Below, piece after piece: positions 1 to 7,773 of a stretch of 21,242 nucleotides of DNA (the stretch's first letter is position 1; each line of letters opens with the position of its first letter). Under the pieces are notes generated by a model. The model had not been told where the DNA came from and ran no database searches. It saw only the letters and a list, made by a program, of their open reading frames with translations. The stretch covers positions 1 through 21,242 of the forward strand of contig CAYFJC010000020.1 of assembly GCA_964343355.1 (NCBI GenBank), given 5' to 3'. The translations under genes were made by a program, and so were the position numbers. This DNA comes from MED-G78 sp964343355. Lineage in GTDB: Bacteria > Pseudomonadota > Gammaproteobacteria > Magnimaribacterales > D2472.

Positions 1-1647
1 TCTGCTGGCTGTGTTTTAGCAAATAGATTAAGTGCTAATCCAGATGTTTCAGTTTGTTTAATTGAAGCTGGATCAAAAGATAGTGATCCTAGATTACATG
101 TTCCTCTCGGTTTTGCCTTTCTTGGAGCTAAAAGTAAATATAGTTGGGCATATGACACTGTTCCTCAAAAAGCATTTGAAAAAGTAACTGTCACTGAACC
201 GGCTTCTGTAGCTGTTGATTCAGCTGGCGGTATGCATAAAATGTCTAATGAAACTAAAGAGCATAGAAAGGGTTTTCAGCCAAGAGGTAAAACTTTAGGT
301 GGTTCGAGCTCTATTAATGCAATGTTGTATGTAAGAGGTCATCGTTGGGACTATGATCATTGGTCTGAGCTTGGAAATGATGGATGGTCTTACGATGAGG
401 TATTACCTTACTTTATTAAAGCTGAGCATAATGAGGAGCATGATAATAAGTACCATGGCCAGAACGGACCTTTAAATGTAAGTAAGATTCGTCATCAGCC
501 AGAATCATGTGAATCTTTCGTAGAAGCTGGATCAGCACTATTTAACTACAATGATGATTTTAATGGAGAAGACCAAGAGGGTTTTGGTTTTTATCAAACT
601 ACTCAAATTAACGGAAAAAGATGTAGTGCGGCTAAAGCTTATCTTGTACCTGCACTTAAAAGAGAAAATTTAACTGTACTAACAGATACCCATGTAAACA
701 AAATTCTTATTGAAGACAATTCAGCTAAAGGCGTTGAGTGTATAGATACAGACAACAATACCTTTACATTTCATGCTACCAAAGAAGTTATTCTTTCCTC
801 AGGAGCTTTCGGATCTCCTCAAATATTATTACGATCTGGTGTCGGACCAGCTAATGAAATTACGAGACACGGCATTGATCATTTAGTTGATCTTCCTGGA
901 GTTGGCAAGAATCTTCAAGATCATATTGATTATCTAACCGTACATAACTATAACTCAATGAATTTAATAGGATTTAACTTAAAGACAATCTTTTTTAAAT
1001 TTCCTTTAGAAATTATAAAATACTTAATAATGAAAACTGGAGTATTTACTTCAACTATTGCAGAGGCGGGCGCTTTTATTAAAACCAATGATGACTTGGA
1101 AGCTCCAAATATTCAATTTCATTATGCTCCAGCTATGGTCGTAGATCATGGAAGAACTTCTGTTTGGGGCACTGGTTTGAGTTGCCATTCATGCTTATTA
1201 AGGCCTAAATCGAGAGGCGAGGTTACGCTTGAGTCAGCTGATCCTTTTGCTGATCCTCTTATAGATCCTAAGTTTTTAAGTCATCCAGATGATATGAGAG
1301 ATATGATTGATGGTTATAAGATTATGATGAAAGTTCTTAATACAGAGCCCTTTAAAAAATATATACAAGAAGATGCCTCTAGGCCTGTAGATATTAATGA
1401 TGATGCTGATATAGAACAAGCAATGCGAGAAGAGGCTGATACGGTTTATCATCCAGTTGGTACTTGTAAAATGGGAAGTGATGAAATGAGTGTTGTTAAT
1501 AATGAACTTAAGGTTCATAAAATTTCAAATTTGAGAGTTGTTGATGCATCAATTATGCCAACTCTGGTAGGTGGAAATACCAATGCACCAACAATTATGA
1601 TTGGTGAAAAAGCTTCAGATTTAATTAAGTCTGACTGGGCAATATAA
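1..1647 (+). CDS. GMC-family FAD-dependent oxidoreductase (choline dehydrogenase-like), 5' truncated
   Basis: The reading frame is open from base 1, so the first ATG at 232 is internal. The sequence enters inside the FAD-binding Rossmann motif (SAGCVLANRLS, with the usual acidic residue in LIEAGS), so only about 15 N-terminal residues are missing. The GMC signature PRGKTLGGSSSINAM lies at 280-324. The C-terminal half has the catalytic His in YHPVGTCKMG and the second signature VVDASIMPTLVGGNTNAPT, which holds the conserved Asn. Family members oxidise alcohols (choline, glucose, aliphatic or polyethylene-glycol alcohols) using bound FAD; the substrate cannot be told from sequence. A stretch of about 30 residues (172-270) between the TVPQ segment and the GMC signature is longer than usual. 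A promoter-like region separates it from the next gene, so it is probably not co-transcribed with DUF3604. Family assignment is firm, substrate unknown. Confidence 0.93.
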   Translation, partial: SAGCVLANRLSANPDVSVCLIEAGSKDSDPRLHVPLGFAFLGAKSKYSWAYDTVPQKAFEKVTVTEPASVAVDSAGGMHKMSNETKEHRKGFQPRGKTLGGSSSINAMLYVRGHRWDYDHWSELGNDGWSYDEVLPYFIKAEHNEEHDNKYHGQNGPLNVSKIRHQPESCESFVEAGSALFNYNDDFNGEDQEGFGFYQTTQINGKRCSAAKAYLVPALKRENLTVLTDTHVNKILIEDNSAKGVECIDTDNNTFTFHATKEVILSSGAFGSPQILLRSGVGPANEITRHGIDHLVDLPGVGKNLQDHIDYLTVHNYNSMNLIGFNLKTIFFKFPLEIIKYLIMKTGVFTSTIAEAGAFIKTNDDLEAPNIQFHYAPAMVVDHGRTSVWGTGLSCHSCLLRPKSRGEVTLESADPFADPLIDPKFLSHPDDMRDMIDGYKIMMKVLNTEPFKKYIQEDASRPVDINDDADIEQAMREEADTVYHPVGTCKMGSDEMSVVNNELKVHKISNLRVVDASIMPTLVGGNTNAPTIMIGEKASDLIKSDWAI

Positions 1648-1653
1648 AATCAA

Positions 1654-1693
1654 TTGACATAATCAATGACAATTTATATTTAGATGTTAGAAT
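1654..1693 (+). promoter_or_regulatory. Candidate sigma-70 promoter(s) upstream of the DUF3604 gene
   Basis: A perfect -35 box TTGACA (1654-1659) is followed 15 bases later by TATATT (1675-1680). A second overlapping candidate is ATGACA (1666-1671), 16 bases, then TAGAAT (1688-1693), which would start transcription near 1700, just ahead of the Shine-Dalgarno sequence. Seen by eye only; which pair is used is unknown. Confidence 0.4.
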
Positions 1694-1705
1694 TTAATAA
1701 ATTAC

Positions 1706-1709
1706 AGGA
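1706..1709 (+). promoter_or_regulatory. Ribosome binding site (AGGA) for the DUF3604 gene
   Basis: AGGA in ACAGGAAAC precedes two adjacent ATG codons at 1713 and 1716. Its spacing is 3 bases to the first and 6 to the second, so 1716 is the better-spaced start; the protein would begin MKKN rather than MMKKN. It is one of only two clear Shine-Dalgarno sequences in the window. Confidence 0.5.
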
Positions 1710-1712
1710 AAC

Positions 1713-3887
1713 ATGATGAAAAAAAATACATATATAAGAAAAATTTTAATTGGAACACCTTTACTCTTTATTCTAGTCCTAGGATTACTATATGTTGATC
1801 TCTATGACTCACGACCTTTATTAAATTTATTTAAGTTAACTCAATCAGATTCAGCATTAGAGTTAGTTGATTACTCAGTTGAGAAGCCGGCATCAAGCAA
1901 AGCTATGCCTGCAGCCAATCCAGAGAGAAATGCTTATTTTGGTGACGTTCATGTCCATACTAAATATTCTTTTGATGCATATGTATTTGGTGTAACTGCT
2001 TCACCTGATGATGCCTATAAGTATGCAAAAGGCCAAGGAATCTCGCATCCATTAGGTTTTGAGATGAAATTACGTGAACCTTTAGATTTTTATTCTGTAA
2101 CTGACCATGGTTTTTATATGGGAATGATCCAAGCCTATGCGGATACTTCTACAGATATCTCACAATTAGATTTTGCTAAACCATTTAATAATCTTAATAG
2201 GCCTGAAAATCTTACTGTTACATCAGGTGCTGAAAGATCTAATATATTTAGTTCAGTTTTAAGTGCGGCAATAATTCAACCAAATCCATGGTGGCATCCA
2301 GAAACCTTAAAGGCATGGTTTACTAAAAATACCCAAAGAGCATTAAGATCATTTGATTATGATATTCATAAATCAGCTTGGTCAGATATTGCTAGATCAG
2401 CTAATGAGCACAATGATCCTGGTCACTTTACAGCCTTTATCGGTTATGAATTTACAACCTCCACAGATACAGAAGGCGGTAATCTTCACAGAAATGTTAT
2501 TTTTAATTCATCAACAGCCTCAATCAGACCCTGGACAAGAATTGATTCTTTAAATCCTGAGGATTTATGGACCTGGCAGGATGGATTAAGAGATAAAGGT
2601 ATAGATACAATCTCAATGCCTCATAATAGTAATGGTTCAAATGGTCAGATGTTTGAAATGGAAACCTTTAAAGGTAATGCTATAAATAAAGCATATGCTG
2701 AAAAGAGAATGAGAAATGAGCCAGTTGTTGAAATCACTCAGGTTAAAGGAACGTCAGATACTCATCCATTGTTATCACCAGATGACGAATGGGCAGATTT
2801 TGAGATTATGGACAAAAGAGTAGGTAGTCGACCTCCAACATACAGCAAGCCTTCAGGTTCATACGTAAGACAAGCCTATCAAGATGGTTTAACTTTAGAT
2901 TTTAGCAATCAAGGAAATCCATACAAATTTGGCTTAATTGGTTCAACTGATACACATACAGGCGCAGGAGCATTTGATGAATCAAATTATTGGTCTAAGA
3001 TTGGTCTGTTAGATAGCACAGCTTCAAATCGAGGAAGTATTCCAATTAATGAAGCAGAGAATAAATTATTAGAAGAATACTCGAGCTCATTAAATCAGCC
3101 TGTAAGCACAATTGAATTAGAGCAGGGCACTTTTGCCAATACTGGTTTTACACAATGGGGAGCCTCAGGATTAGCAGGGGCCTGGGCGGAGGAAAATACT
3201 CGTGATTCAATTTTTAAAGCTTTTAAACGAAAAGAGACCTTTGCAACAACCGGATCTAGAATAGCAGTTCGTTTCTTTGCAGGTTATGACTTATCTTCAA
3301 TTGATTTGAATGCAGACTCGCTGGTGAGTGAAGCTTACGCTAAAGGCGTGACTATGGGATCAGACTTGATGAATGAGGGCAATAAAGCCCCTGACTTCCT
3401 TGTTTGGGCACAAAGAGATAAGAACGGTGCTGCATTGCAAAGAATTCAAATTATAAAAGGCTGGATTGATATGAATAGCGGAACACCGTATGAGAAAGTC
3501 TACGATGTTGCATGTTCTGATGGTATGAGTGTTGATCCAATTTCCAATAGATGTCCTGATAATGGCGCTAGAGTTAATATTAATGATTGCTCTATTAGTC
3601 AAGACGCAGGAGCATCGGAATTAAAAACAGTTTGGAATGATCCTGATTTTGATTCAAGTGCTAAGTCCTTTTACTATGTGAGAGTTTTAGAGAATCCAAC
3701 CTGTAGATGGTCAACATGGGATGCAATCAAGGCTGGATTTAAGCCCAGAGAAGATCTTCATGAAACTATTCAAGAGAGAGCATGGTCATCTCCTATTTGG
3801 TATGTGCCAGCTGCATCTAAGATTATAGTAAATCCACTAGGTGGATCAATGGCTGTTCTTAAAGAAGAATACGGCAGTTGGGACTAA
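1713..3887 (+). CDS. DUF3604 domain-containing protein, membrane-anchored, PHP-like metal motifs
   Basis: A 724-residue protein with a short basic N-terminus and one hydrophobic segment (about residues 11-29), so the body should lie in the periplasm, anchored or secreted. The DUF3604 core starts at YFGDVHVHTKYSFDA (H80, H82), then SVTDHG (D131, H132), FIGYEF (E246), SMPHNSNGSNG (H304) and IGSTDTHTGAGAFDE (D413, H415). This order of HxH, D-H, H and DxH resembles the metal-binding residues of PHP-type phosphoesterases, so a metal-dependent hydrolase is likely, but the family has no firmly assigned reaction that I know of. All four cysteines fall in the last 120 residues or so (VACSDG, NRCPDN, NDCSIS, PTCRWS), which fits two periplasmic disulfides. 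The start may be 1716. It is followed by a foldase and a HupE-type membrane protein. Family sure, function unknown. Confidence 0.9.
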   Translation: MMKKNTYIRKILIGTPLLFILVLGLLYVDLYDSRPLLNLFKLTQSDSALELVDYSVEKPASSKAMPAANPERNAYFGDVHVHTKYSFDAYVFGVTASPDDAYKYAKGQGISHPLGFEMKLREPLDFYSVTDHGFYMGMIQAYADTSTDISQLDFAKPFNNLNRPENLTVTSGAERSNIFSSVLSAAIIQPNPWWHPETLKAWFTKNTQRALRSFDYDIHKSAWSDIARSANEHNDPGHFTAFIGYEFTTSTDTEGGNLHRNVIFNSSTASIRPWTRIDSLNPEDLWTWQDGLRDKGIDTISMPHNSNGSNGQMFEMETFKGNAINKAYAEKRMRNEPVVEITQVKGTSDTHPLLSPDDEWADFEIMDKRVGSRPPTYSKPSGSYVRQAYQDGLTLDFSNQGNPYKFGLIGSTDTHTGAGAFDESNYWSKIGLLDSTASNRGSIPINEAENKLLEEYSSSLNQPVSTIELEQGTFANTGFTQWGASGLAGAWAEENTRDSIFKAFKRKETFATTGSRIAVRFFAGYDLSSIDLNADSLVSEAYAKGVTMGSDLMNEGNKAPDFLVWAQRDKNGAALQRIQIIKGWIDMNSGTPYEKVYDVACSDGMSVDPISNRCPDNGARVNINDCSISQDAGASELKTVWNDPDFDSSAKSFYYVRVLENPTCRWSTWDAIKAGFKPREDLHETIQERAWSSPIWYVPAASKIIVNPLGGSMAVLKEEYGSWD

Positions 3888-3913
3888 TTAAGTCAATTTT
3901 TACTTAATTTTTT
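3886..3913 (+). terminator. AT-rich stem-loop with T run after DUF3604 (weak terminator or attenuator)
   Basis: A perfect 8-bp inverted repeat, AATTAAGT (3886-3893) and ACTTAATT (3902-3909), encloses an 8-base loop and runs into a T tract ending at 3913. The stem overlaps the DUF3604 stop codon. It has only one G-C pair, so it is weak and may allow read-through into the next gene, which starts 8 bases later. Confidence 0.4.
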
Positions 3914-3920
3914 ATCTAAA

Positions 3921-4721
3921 TTGAAAGCCAAAATATTTATATTTTTTAGTATTGGATTACTAGTATATCTTATTGATATAGGGTTAAATCCTGATGATAA
4001 TGCTAAAAATATTTACATCTCTGATCAAGAGATCACTAGTCTTATAAGCGCATGGAAATCCCAAGTTGGTAGAAATCCAACTGAAGATGAAATAGCTAGA
4101 ATTATTAATAATTTAATTGAAGAAGAGATTCTATATAGAGAGGCTTTGCTATTAGGCTTAGATAAAGAGGATAGAATTATTAAAAGAAGATTAGCTCAAA
4201 AGATCACTTTTTTAAAACAAGAAACACTCACCGATCAACCAACCAATGAGGCTCTTATAAATTTTTACGAACTTAATAAGAATAACTACTATATTCAGCC
4301 AACTTTTAGTTTTACGCATTATTACTTTTCAGCTGAAAATGATTCTAAAGCCAGATCAAATGCAGCAATTAAATTAGTCTTAAGCTCAAGCAGTAAGATC
4401 AAGGCAGACCCATTTTTTTTAGGTAAAAACTTTATTGATCAAAATAAAGACGAAATATCAAGAAATTTTGGAAAAATTTTCAGTTCTAATTTTAATGAAC
4501 TTTCTCAAGATGAATGGTCAGGTCCTTTTAAGAGTTCGTTTGGGCATCATATAGTTCTTTTAAAAGACTCAAAGCCAGGGTATTTTCCTTTAATTACTGA
4601 AGTGCTCAATCAGGTTGAGGTTGATTTGCTAGCTGCCCAAAAAGAATCTGCAGTAACGACTTATATTGATCAAATAAAATCTGAATATAAAATTATTATT
4701 AATCCTGATTTAGAATTTTAA
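3921..4721 (+). CDS. Membrane-anchored parvulin-type peptidyl-prolyl isomerase (PpiC-like)
   Basis: A 266-residue protein starting with TTG at 3921. The frame contains no other methionine codon, so an ATG start is impossible. Residues 4-20 are hydrophobic and would anchor it in the inner membrane with the body in the periplasm. Residues about 35-105 form a SurA/PpiC-like helical region (EEEILYREALLLGLDKED, then RRLAQKITFLKQ), as in family members. The C-terminal half (about 115-230) is a divergent parvulin domain: FSFTHYYF is the first strand and FGHHIVLLKD carries the conserved His near residue 209, but the central Gly-rich segment is reduced. It probably assists folding of an exported protein; the adjacent DUF3604 and HupE products are the obvious clients (inference). 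It overlaps the next gene by one base (TAATG). Confidence 0.8.
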   Translation: MKAKIFIFFSIGLLVYLIDIGLNPDDNAKNIYISDQEITSLISAWKSQVGRNPTEDEIARIINNLIEEEILYREALLLGLDKEDRIIKRRLAQKITFLKQETLTDQPTNEALINFYELNKNNYYIQPTFSFTHYYFSAENDSKARSNAAIKLVLSSSSKIKADPFFLGKNFIDQNKDEISRNFGKIFSSNFNELSQDEWSGPFKSSFGHHIVLLKDSKPGYFPLITEVLNQVEVDLLAAQKESAVTTYIDQIKSEYKIIINPDLEF

Positions 4722-5674
4722 TGAATAAACTTCTTGTTTATTTGTTCTTATTTGTTGTCATTGATATAGAATCTCACGAGTTTAATCCAGCTCACTTAGT
4801 CATAGATGCAACTACTACTGCTGAATATAGCTATGATGCAAAATGGATGTATCCATTAAAAAATATAGGCCAAAGAGCAGAAATTATATTTCCAGAACAC
4901 TGTTCTGTTGAAGCTCAATCGCCTTATCCCCAAGGAAAGTATTTAATTGAAAAAATTATACTTAACTGTGATTCATCTTTAAAAGGTCACTCTATTGAAG
5001 TTATAAACCTGAGTGTTTTAACTGATGCTTTAATTACAATTAATTTTTTAAATGATGATATTTTTGAGGGATTAATGAATTTAAAGTCATCAACAATACT
5101 CATACCTATTCAAGCTCAAAATTATCCGACTACTTATTTTACGTTAGGCATTGATCATCTCTTTAGTGGCATTGATCACATCTTATTTATTTTAGGGTTG
5201 TTATTTTTAGTTACAGGTTTACTCAATGTTATTAAAACAGTTACCGCCTTTACTATTGCACATAGTATTACTTTAGGATTATCCGTTTTTGATATTATTT
5301 CATTACCTCAAGCTACTGTTGAGGTTTTAATAGCTTTAACCATTGTTTACTTAGCATTAGAAATTAATAACTCACATAAACTTAAAAAAACACCATGGAT
5401 AATGGCTTTTTGCTTTGGGCTTTTGCATGGCCTTGGATTTGCAAGCGCACTAAGTGATATAGGTATAGCTAATGATCAAATGCTTTTATCATTACTATTC
5501 TTTAATTTAGGAATTGAAGCAGGGCAGCTTGCCCTAATTCCTTTCTTTGGGTTTTTTATATGGCTAGCTCATAAATATAATTTTTATAATCAGTCTGCAT
5601 CTTTAGGATCTTATGCACTTGGAGGTATGGGTTTTTACTGGATTATAACTAGGTTTGTAGGAATTATTTCTTAA
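4721..5674 (+). CDS. HupE/UreJ-family membrane protein
   Basis: A 317-residue protein. After an N-terminal signal-like segment comes a soluble region of about 120 residues, then a polytopic C-terminal half with about six or seven membrane segments. Family motifs are HLFSGIDHILF (about 144-154), TAFTIAHSITLG, FGLLHGLGFAS (about 230) and FNLGIEAGQLA. Classical HupE/UreJ proteins are nickel or cobalt permeases linked to hydrogenase or urease; no such enzyme is encoded in this window. The start codon overlaps the foldase stop by one base, so the two are translationally coupled. By context it might supply a divalent metal to, or move a product of, the neighbouring DUF3604 protein (inference). Family call firm, transported species unknown. 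Confidence 0.87.
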   Translation: MNKLLVYLFLFVVIDIESHEFNPAHLVIDATTTAEYSYDAKWMYPLKNIGQRAEIIFPEHCSVEAQSPYPQGKYLIEKIILNCDSSLKGHSIEVINLSVLTDALITINFLNDDIFEGLMNLKSSTILIPIQAQNYPTTYFTLGIDHLFSGIDHILFILGLLFLVTGLLNVIKTVTAFTIAHSITLGLSVFDIISLPQATVEVLIALTIVYLALEINNSHKLKKTPWIMAFCFGLLHGLGFASALSDIGIANDQMLLSLLFFNLGIEAGQLALIPFFGFFIWLAHKYNFYNQSASLGSYALGGMGFYWIITRFVGIIS

Positions 5675-5692
5675 CTTAAGGTCTTATGGAAA

Positions 5693-5720
5693 TTGATATT
5701 CATCTTAAAAAGTCTATGAT
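5693..5720 (+). promoter_or_regulatory. Candidate sigma-70 promoter of the coaBC-pan operon
   Basis: TTGATA (5693-5698), 16-base spacer, TATGAT (5715-5720), giving a start near 5727 and a leader of about 26 bases before the ATG at 5753. This is the best-looking promoter in the window. The -10 box covers the alternative TTG codon at 5720, which argues against that start. Confidence 0.5.
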
Positions 5721-5752
5721 TGCATATCTATAAGCTGTTTTTAGCAATAAAT

Positions 5753-6952
5753 ATGATTAGGCTTTCAAATAAAAAAATTCTACTTTGTGTTACAGGCGGA
5801 ATAGCTGCATATAAAACTGCTGAACTTACACGCTTATTTAAAAAAAATAGAGCTGATGTAAGAATCATTATGACAAAGTCTGCTCAAGAATTTGTAACAC
5901 CTTTAACTCTTCAAGCTGTTTCAGGGAACCAAGTACATTACTCACTCCTCGATGAGGAGGCTGAGCTTGGCATGGGTCACATAGAGTTAGCTAAATGGGC
6001 AGATGTTATTTTAATTGCTCCATGTACTGCTGAATCCCTGTCTAGATTAGCTCAAGGAAGGGCAAATGACTTAATGAGTGCTGTTATTCTTGCCTCTGAT
6101 GCGCAACTTTTTATAGCACCTGCTATGAATGTAAAAATGTGGGAAGATAAAGTTACTCAAATGAACCTAGCAACACTCAAATTAAAAGATGTTTTATTTA
6201 TTGGTCCAGATAGTGGAGAGCAGGCATGTGGTGACATAGGTGAAGGCAGAATGTCAGAGCCTGATTTTATTGCTACAAAAATAGCTGAATCATTTACCTC
6301 CTCTTTATTAAACGGAAAAAAAATTCTTATTACAGCAGGTCCTACCAAGGAAGCTATCGATCCAGTTAGATATCTAACAAACAAGAGCTCTGGAAAAATG
6401 GGCTATGCTCTTGCCGAAGCAGCATATCTTGCAGGCGCTGATGTTAGTTTAGTTAGTGGACCAGTAAATATTATGCCTTTTGATGGGATTAAATTAATTA
6501 ATATAAATACTGCTGATGAAATGCTTGCAGAGGTAAAAGCTTTAACTGATCAAATTGATATTTTTATTGGCTGTGCAGCTGTTGCTGACTTCAAGCCTGT
6601 TAATTTTGAAAAATTAAAAATTAAGAAAACGGATGATGAAGAAATATCTTTGAAACTAATGAAGAATCCGGATATTTTACAATATGCTTCTGATCATATG
6701 ACGGATAAACTAGTCATAGGATTTAGTGCAGAAACAGATAATGTCATTGAAAATGCAAAAATTAAACTCTTAAAAAAGAATTTAGATATGATTATTTGTA
6801 ACGATGTTTCAAATAAAGAAATAGGCTTTGATTCAAATGATAATGAAGTTCATCTTATTACTACTAATGATGTAATAAAACTTTCCAAGACTTCAAAACT
6901 TAAAATTGCAAAACAGATTATAAAATCTATTGAATCTTTAATTATAAATTAA
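5753..6952 (+). CDS. coaBC: Bifunctional phosphopantothenoylcysteine decarboxylase / phosphopantothenate-cysteine ligase
   Basis: Catalyses two steps of coenzyme A synthesis: CTP-dependent joining of 4'-phosphopantothenate to cysteine (CoaB, C-terminal half), then FMN-dependent decarboxylation to 4'-phosphopantetheine (CoaC, N-terminal half). CoaC motifs: CVTGGIAAYK (12-21), catalytic His in GHIELAKWAD (H76), APAMNVKMW, and the active-site Cys in EQACGDIGEGRM (C159). CoaB motifs: LITAGPTKEAIDPVR, TNKSSGKMGYALAEAA, AAVADFKP, KIKK and GFSAET. From the ATG at 5753 the protein has 399 residues, the usual CoaBC size; the upstream TTG at 5720 lies inside the predicted -10 box and is rejected. It is first in a tight run with panB, panC and panD, all serving the same pathway. 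Confidence 0.96.
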   Translation: MIRLSNKKILLCVTGGIAAYKTAELTRLFKKNRADVRIIMTKSAQEFVTPLTLQAVSGNQVHYSLLDEEAELGMGHIELAKWADVILIAPCTAESLSRLAQGRANDLMSAVILASDAQLFIAPAMNVKMWEDKVTQMNLATLKLKDVLFIGPDSGEQACGDIGEGRMSEPDFIATKIAESFTSSLLNGKKILITAGPTKEAIDPVRYLTNKSSGKMGYALAEAAYLAGADVSLVSGPVNIMPFDGIKLININTADEMLAEVKALTDQIDIFIGCAAVADFKPVNFEKLKIKKTDDEEISLKLMKNPDILQYASDHMTDKLVIGFSAETDNVIENAKIKLLKKNLDMIICNDVSNKEIGFDSNDNEVHLITTNDVIKLSKTSKLKIAKQIIKSIESLIIN

Positions 6953-6955
6953 ATT

Positions 6956-7771
6956 ATGTCATCTCAAAACAACAAACCTTTAACCACAATAGCAAGTTTA
7001 AATAAACTAAAAAGTGAATCAAAGAAGTTCACCTGCTTAACAGCTTATGAATCGACTATGGCATCAGTTATTAGTGATTCAGGTATTGACGTGATACTAG
7101 TTGGAGATAGTTTGGGCATGGTTGTGCAAGGTCACGATAGCACCTTGCCAGTAACTATGGATCAATTAGTTTATCATCTTGAATGTGTAGTAAAGGGCAA
7201 TAACAGCTCCCATATAATGGCTGATATGCCATTTATGAGTTATTCCACAGATGATCTGGGTTTTGAAAATGCAACAAAATTAATGCAAAGCGGCGCACAC
7301 TCAATAAAAATTGAAGGTGGTGAGTGGATATGTAAAATGGCAAATACATTAGCTGAAAGAGGAATACCTGTTTGTGCTCACATTGGCTTAACTCCTCAAG
7401 CTATAAATAGAATCGGGGGATATTTTGTTCAAGGTAGAGACACAGATAAGCATGATCTAATGATTGCGGAGGCTAAGGCTTTAGAATCCGCTGGAGCAGC
7501 AATGCTGCTTCTCGAGTGTGTTCCTGATGCATTAGCTGAATCTATAACATCACAATTAAATATCCCCGTTATTGGAATTGGTGCTGGAGCTAAAACTGAT
7601 GGTCAGATCATGGTTATTCATGATTTACTTGGTATTTCATGCTTAGAAAAACCTCCAAAATTTGTTAAAGATTTTATGAGTGAAGCTGGTTCGATTAAAG
7701 AAGCAATCCAGCTCTATGACATTTCAGTTAAATCTGGAATTTTTCCTGCCAAAGAACATACCTTTTTTTAG
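6956..7771 (+). CDS. panB: 3-methyl-2-oxobutanoate hydroxymethyltransferase (ketopantoate hydroxymethyltransferase)
   Basis: First committed step of pantothenate synthesis: transfers a hydroxymethyl group from 5,10-methylenetetrahydrofolate to 2-oxoisovalerate, giving ketopantoate. The 271-residue protein has the family motifs LTAYESTMASVISDSG, VGDSLGMVVQGHDSTLPV (metal-binding Asp), ADMPFMSY, KIEGG, HIGLTPQ, LLLECVP (catalytic Glu region) and IGIGAGAKTDGQI. It starts 3 bases after the coaBC stop and no Shine-Dalgarno sequence is visible, so translation probably depends on coupling within the operon. Length and motifs are normal. Confidence 0.97.
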   Translation: MSSQNNKPLTTIASLNKLKSESKKFTCLTAYESTMASVISDSGIDVILVGDSLGMVVQGHDSTLPVTMDQLVYHLECVVKGNNSSHIMADMPFMSYSTDDLGFENATKLMQSGAHSIKIEGGEWICKMANTLAERGIPVCAHIGLTPQAINRIGGYFVQGRDTDKHDLMIAEAKALESAGAAMLLLECVPDALAESITSQLNIPVIGIGAGAKTDGQIMVIHDLLGISCLEKPPKFVKDFMSEAGSIKEAIQLYDISVKSGIFPAKEHTFF

Positions 7772-7773
7772 CC

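Noticed and set aside
232..1647. GMC gene starting at the ATG at 232
   Set aside because: The frame is open from base 1 and encodes the FAD-binding motif, so the gene is cut by the window edge.
4721..5674. HupE/UreJ as evidence for a hydrogenase or urease cluster
   Set aside because: No hydrogenase or urease structural or maturation gene is present; the family is also found away from those systems.
5720..5752. Longer coaBC start at TTG 5720
   Set aside because: It lies in the predicted -10 box, and the ATG at 5753 gives the normal CoaBC N-terminus and length.
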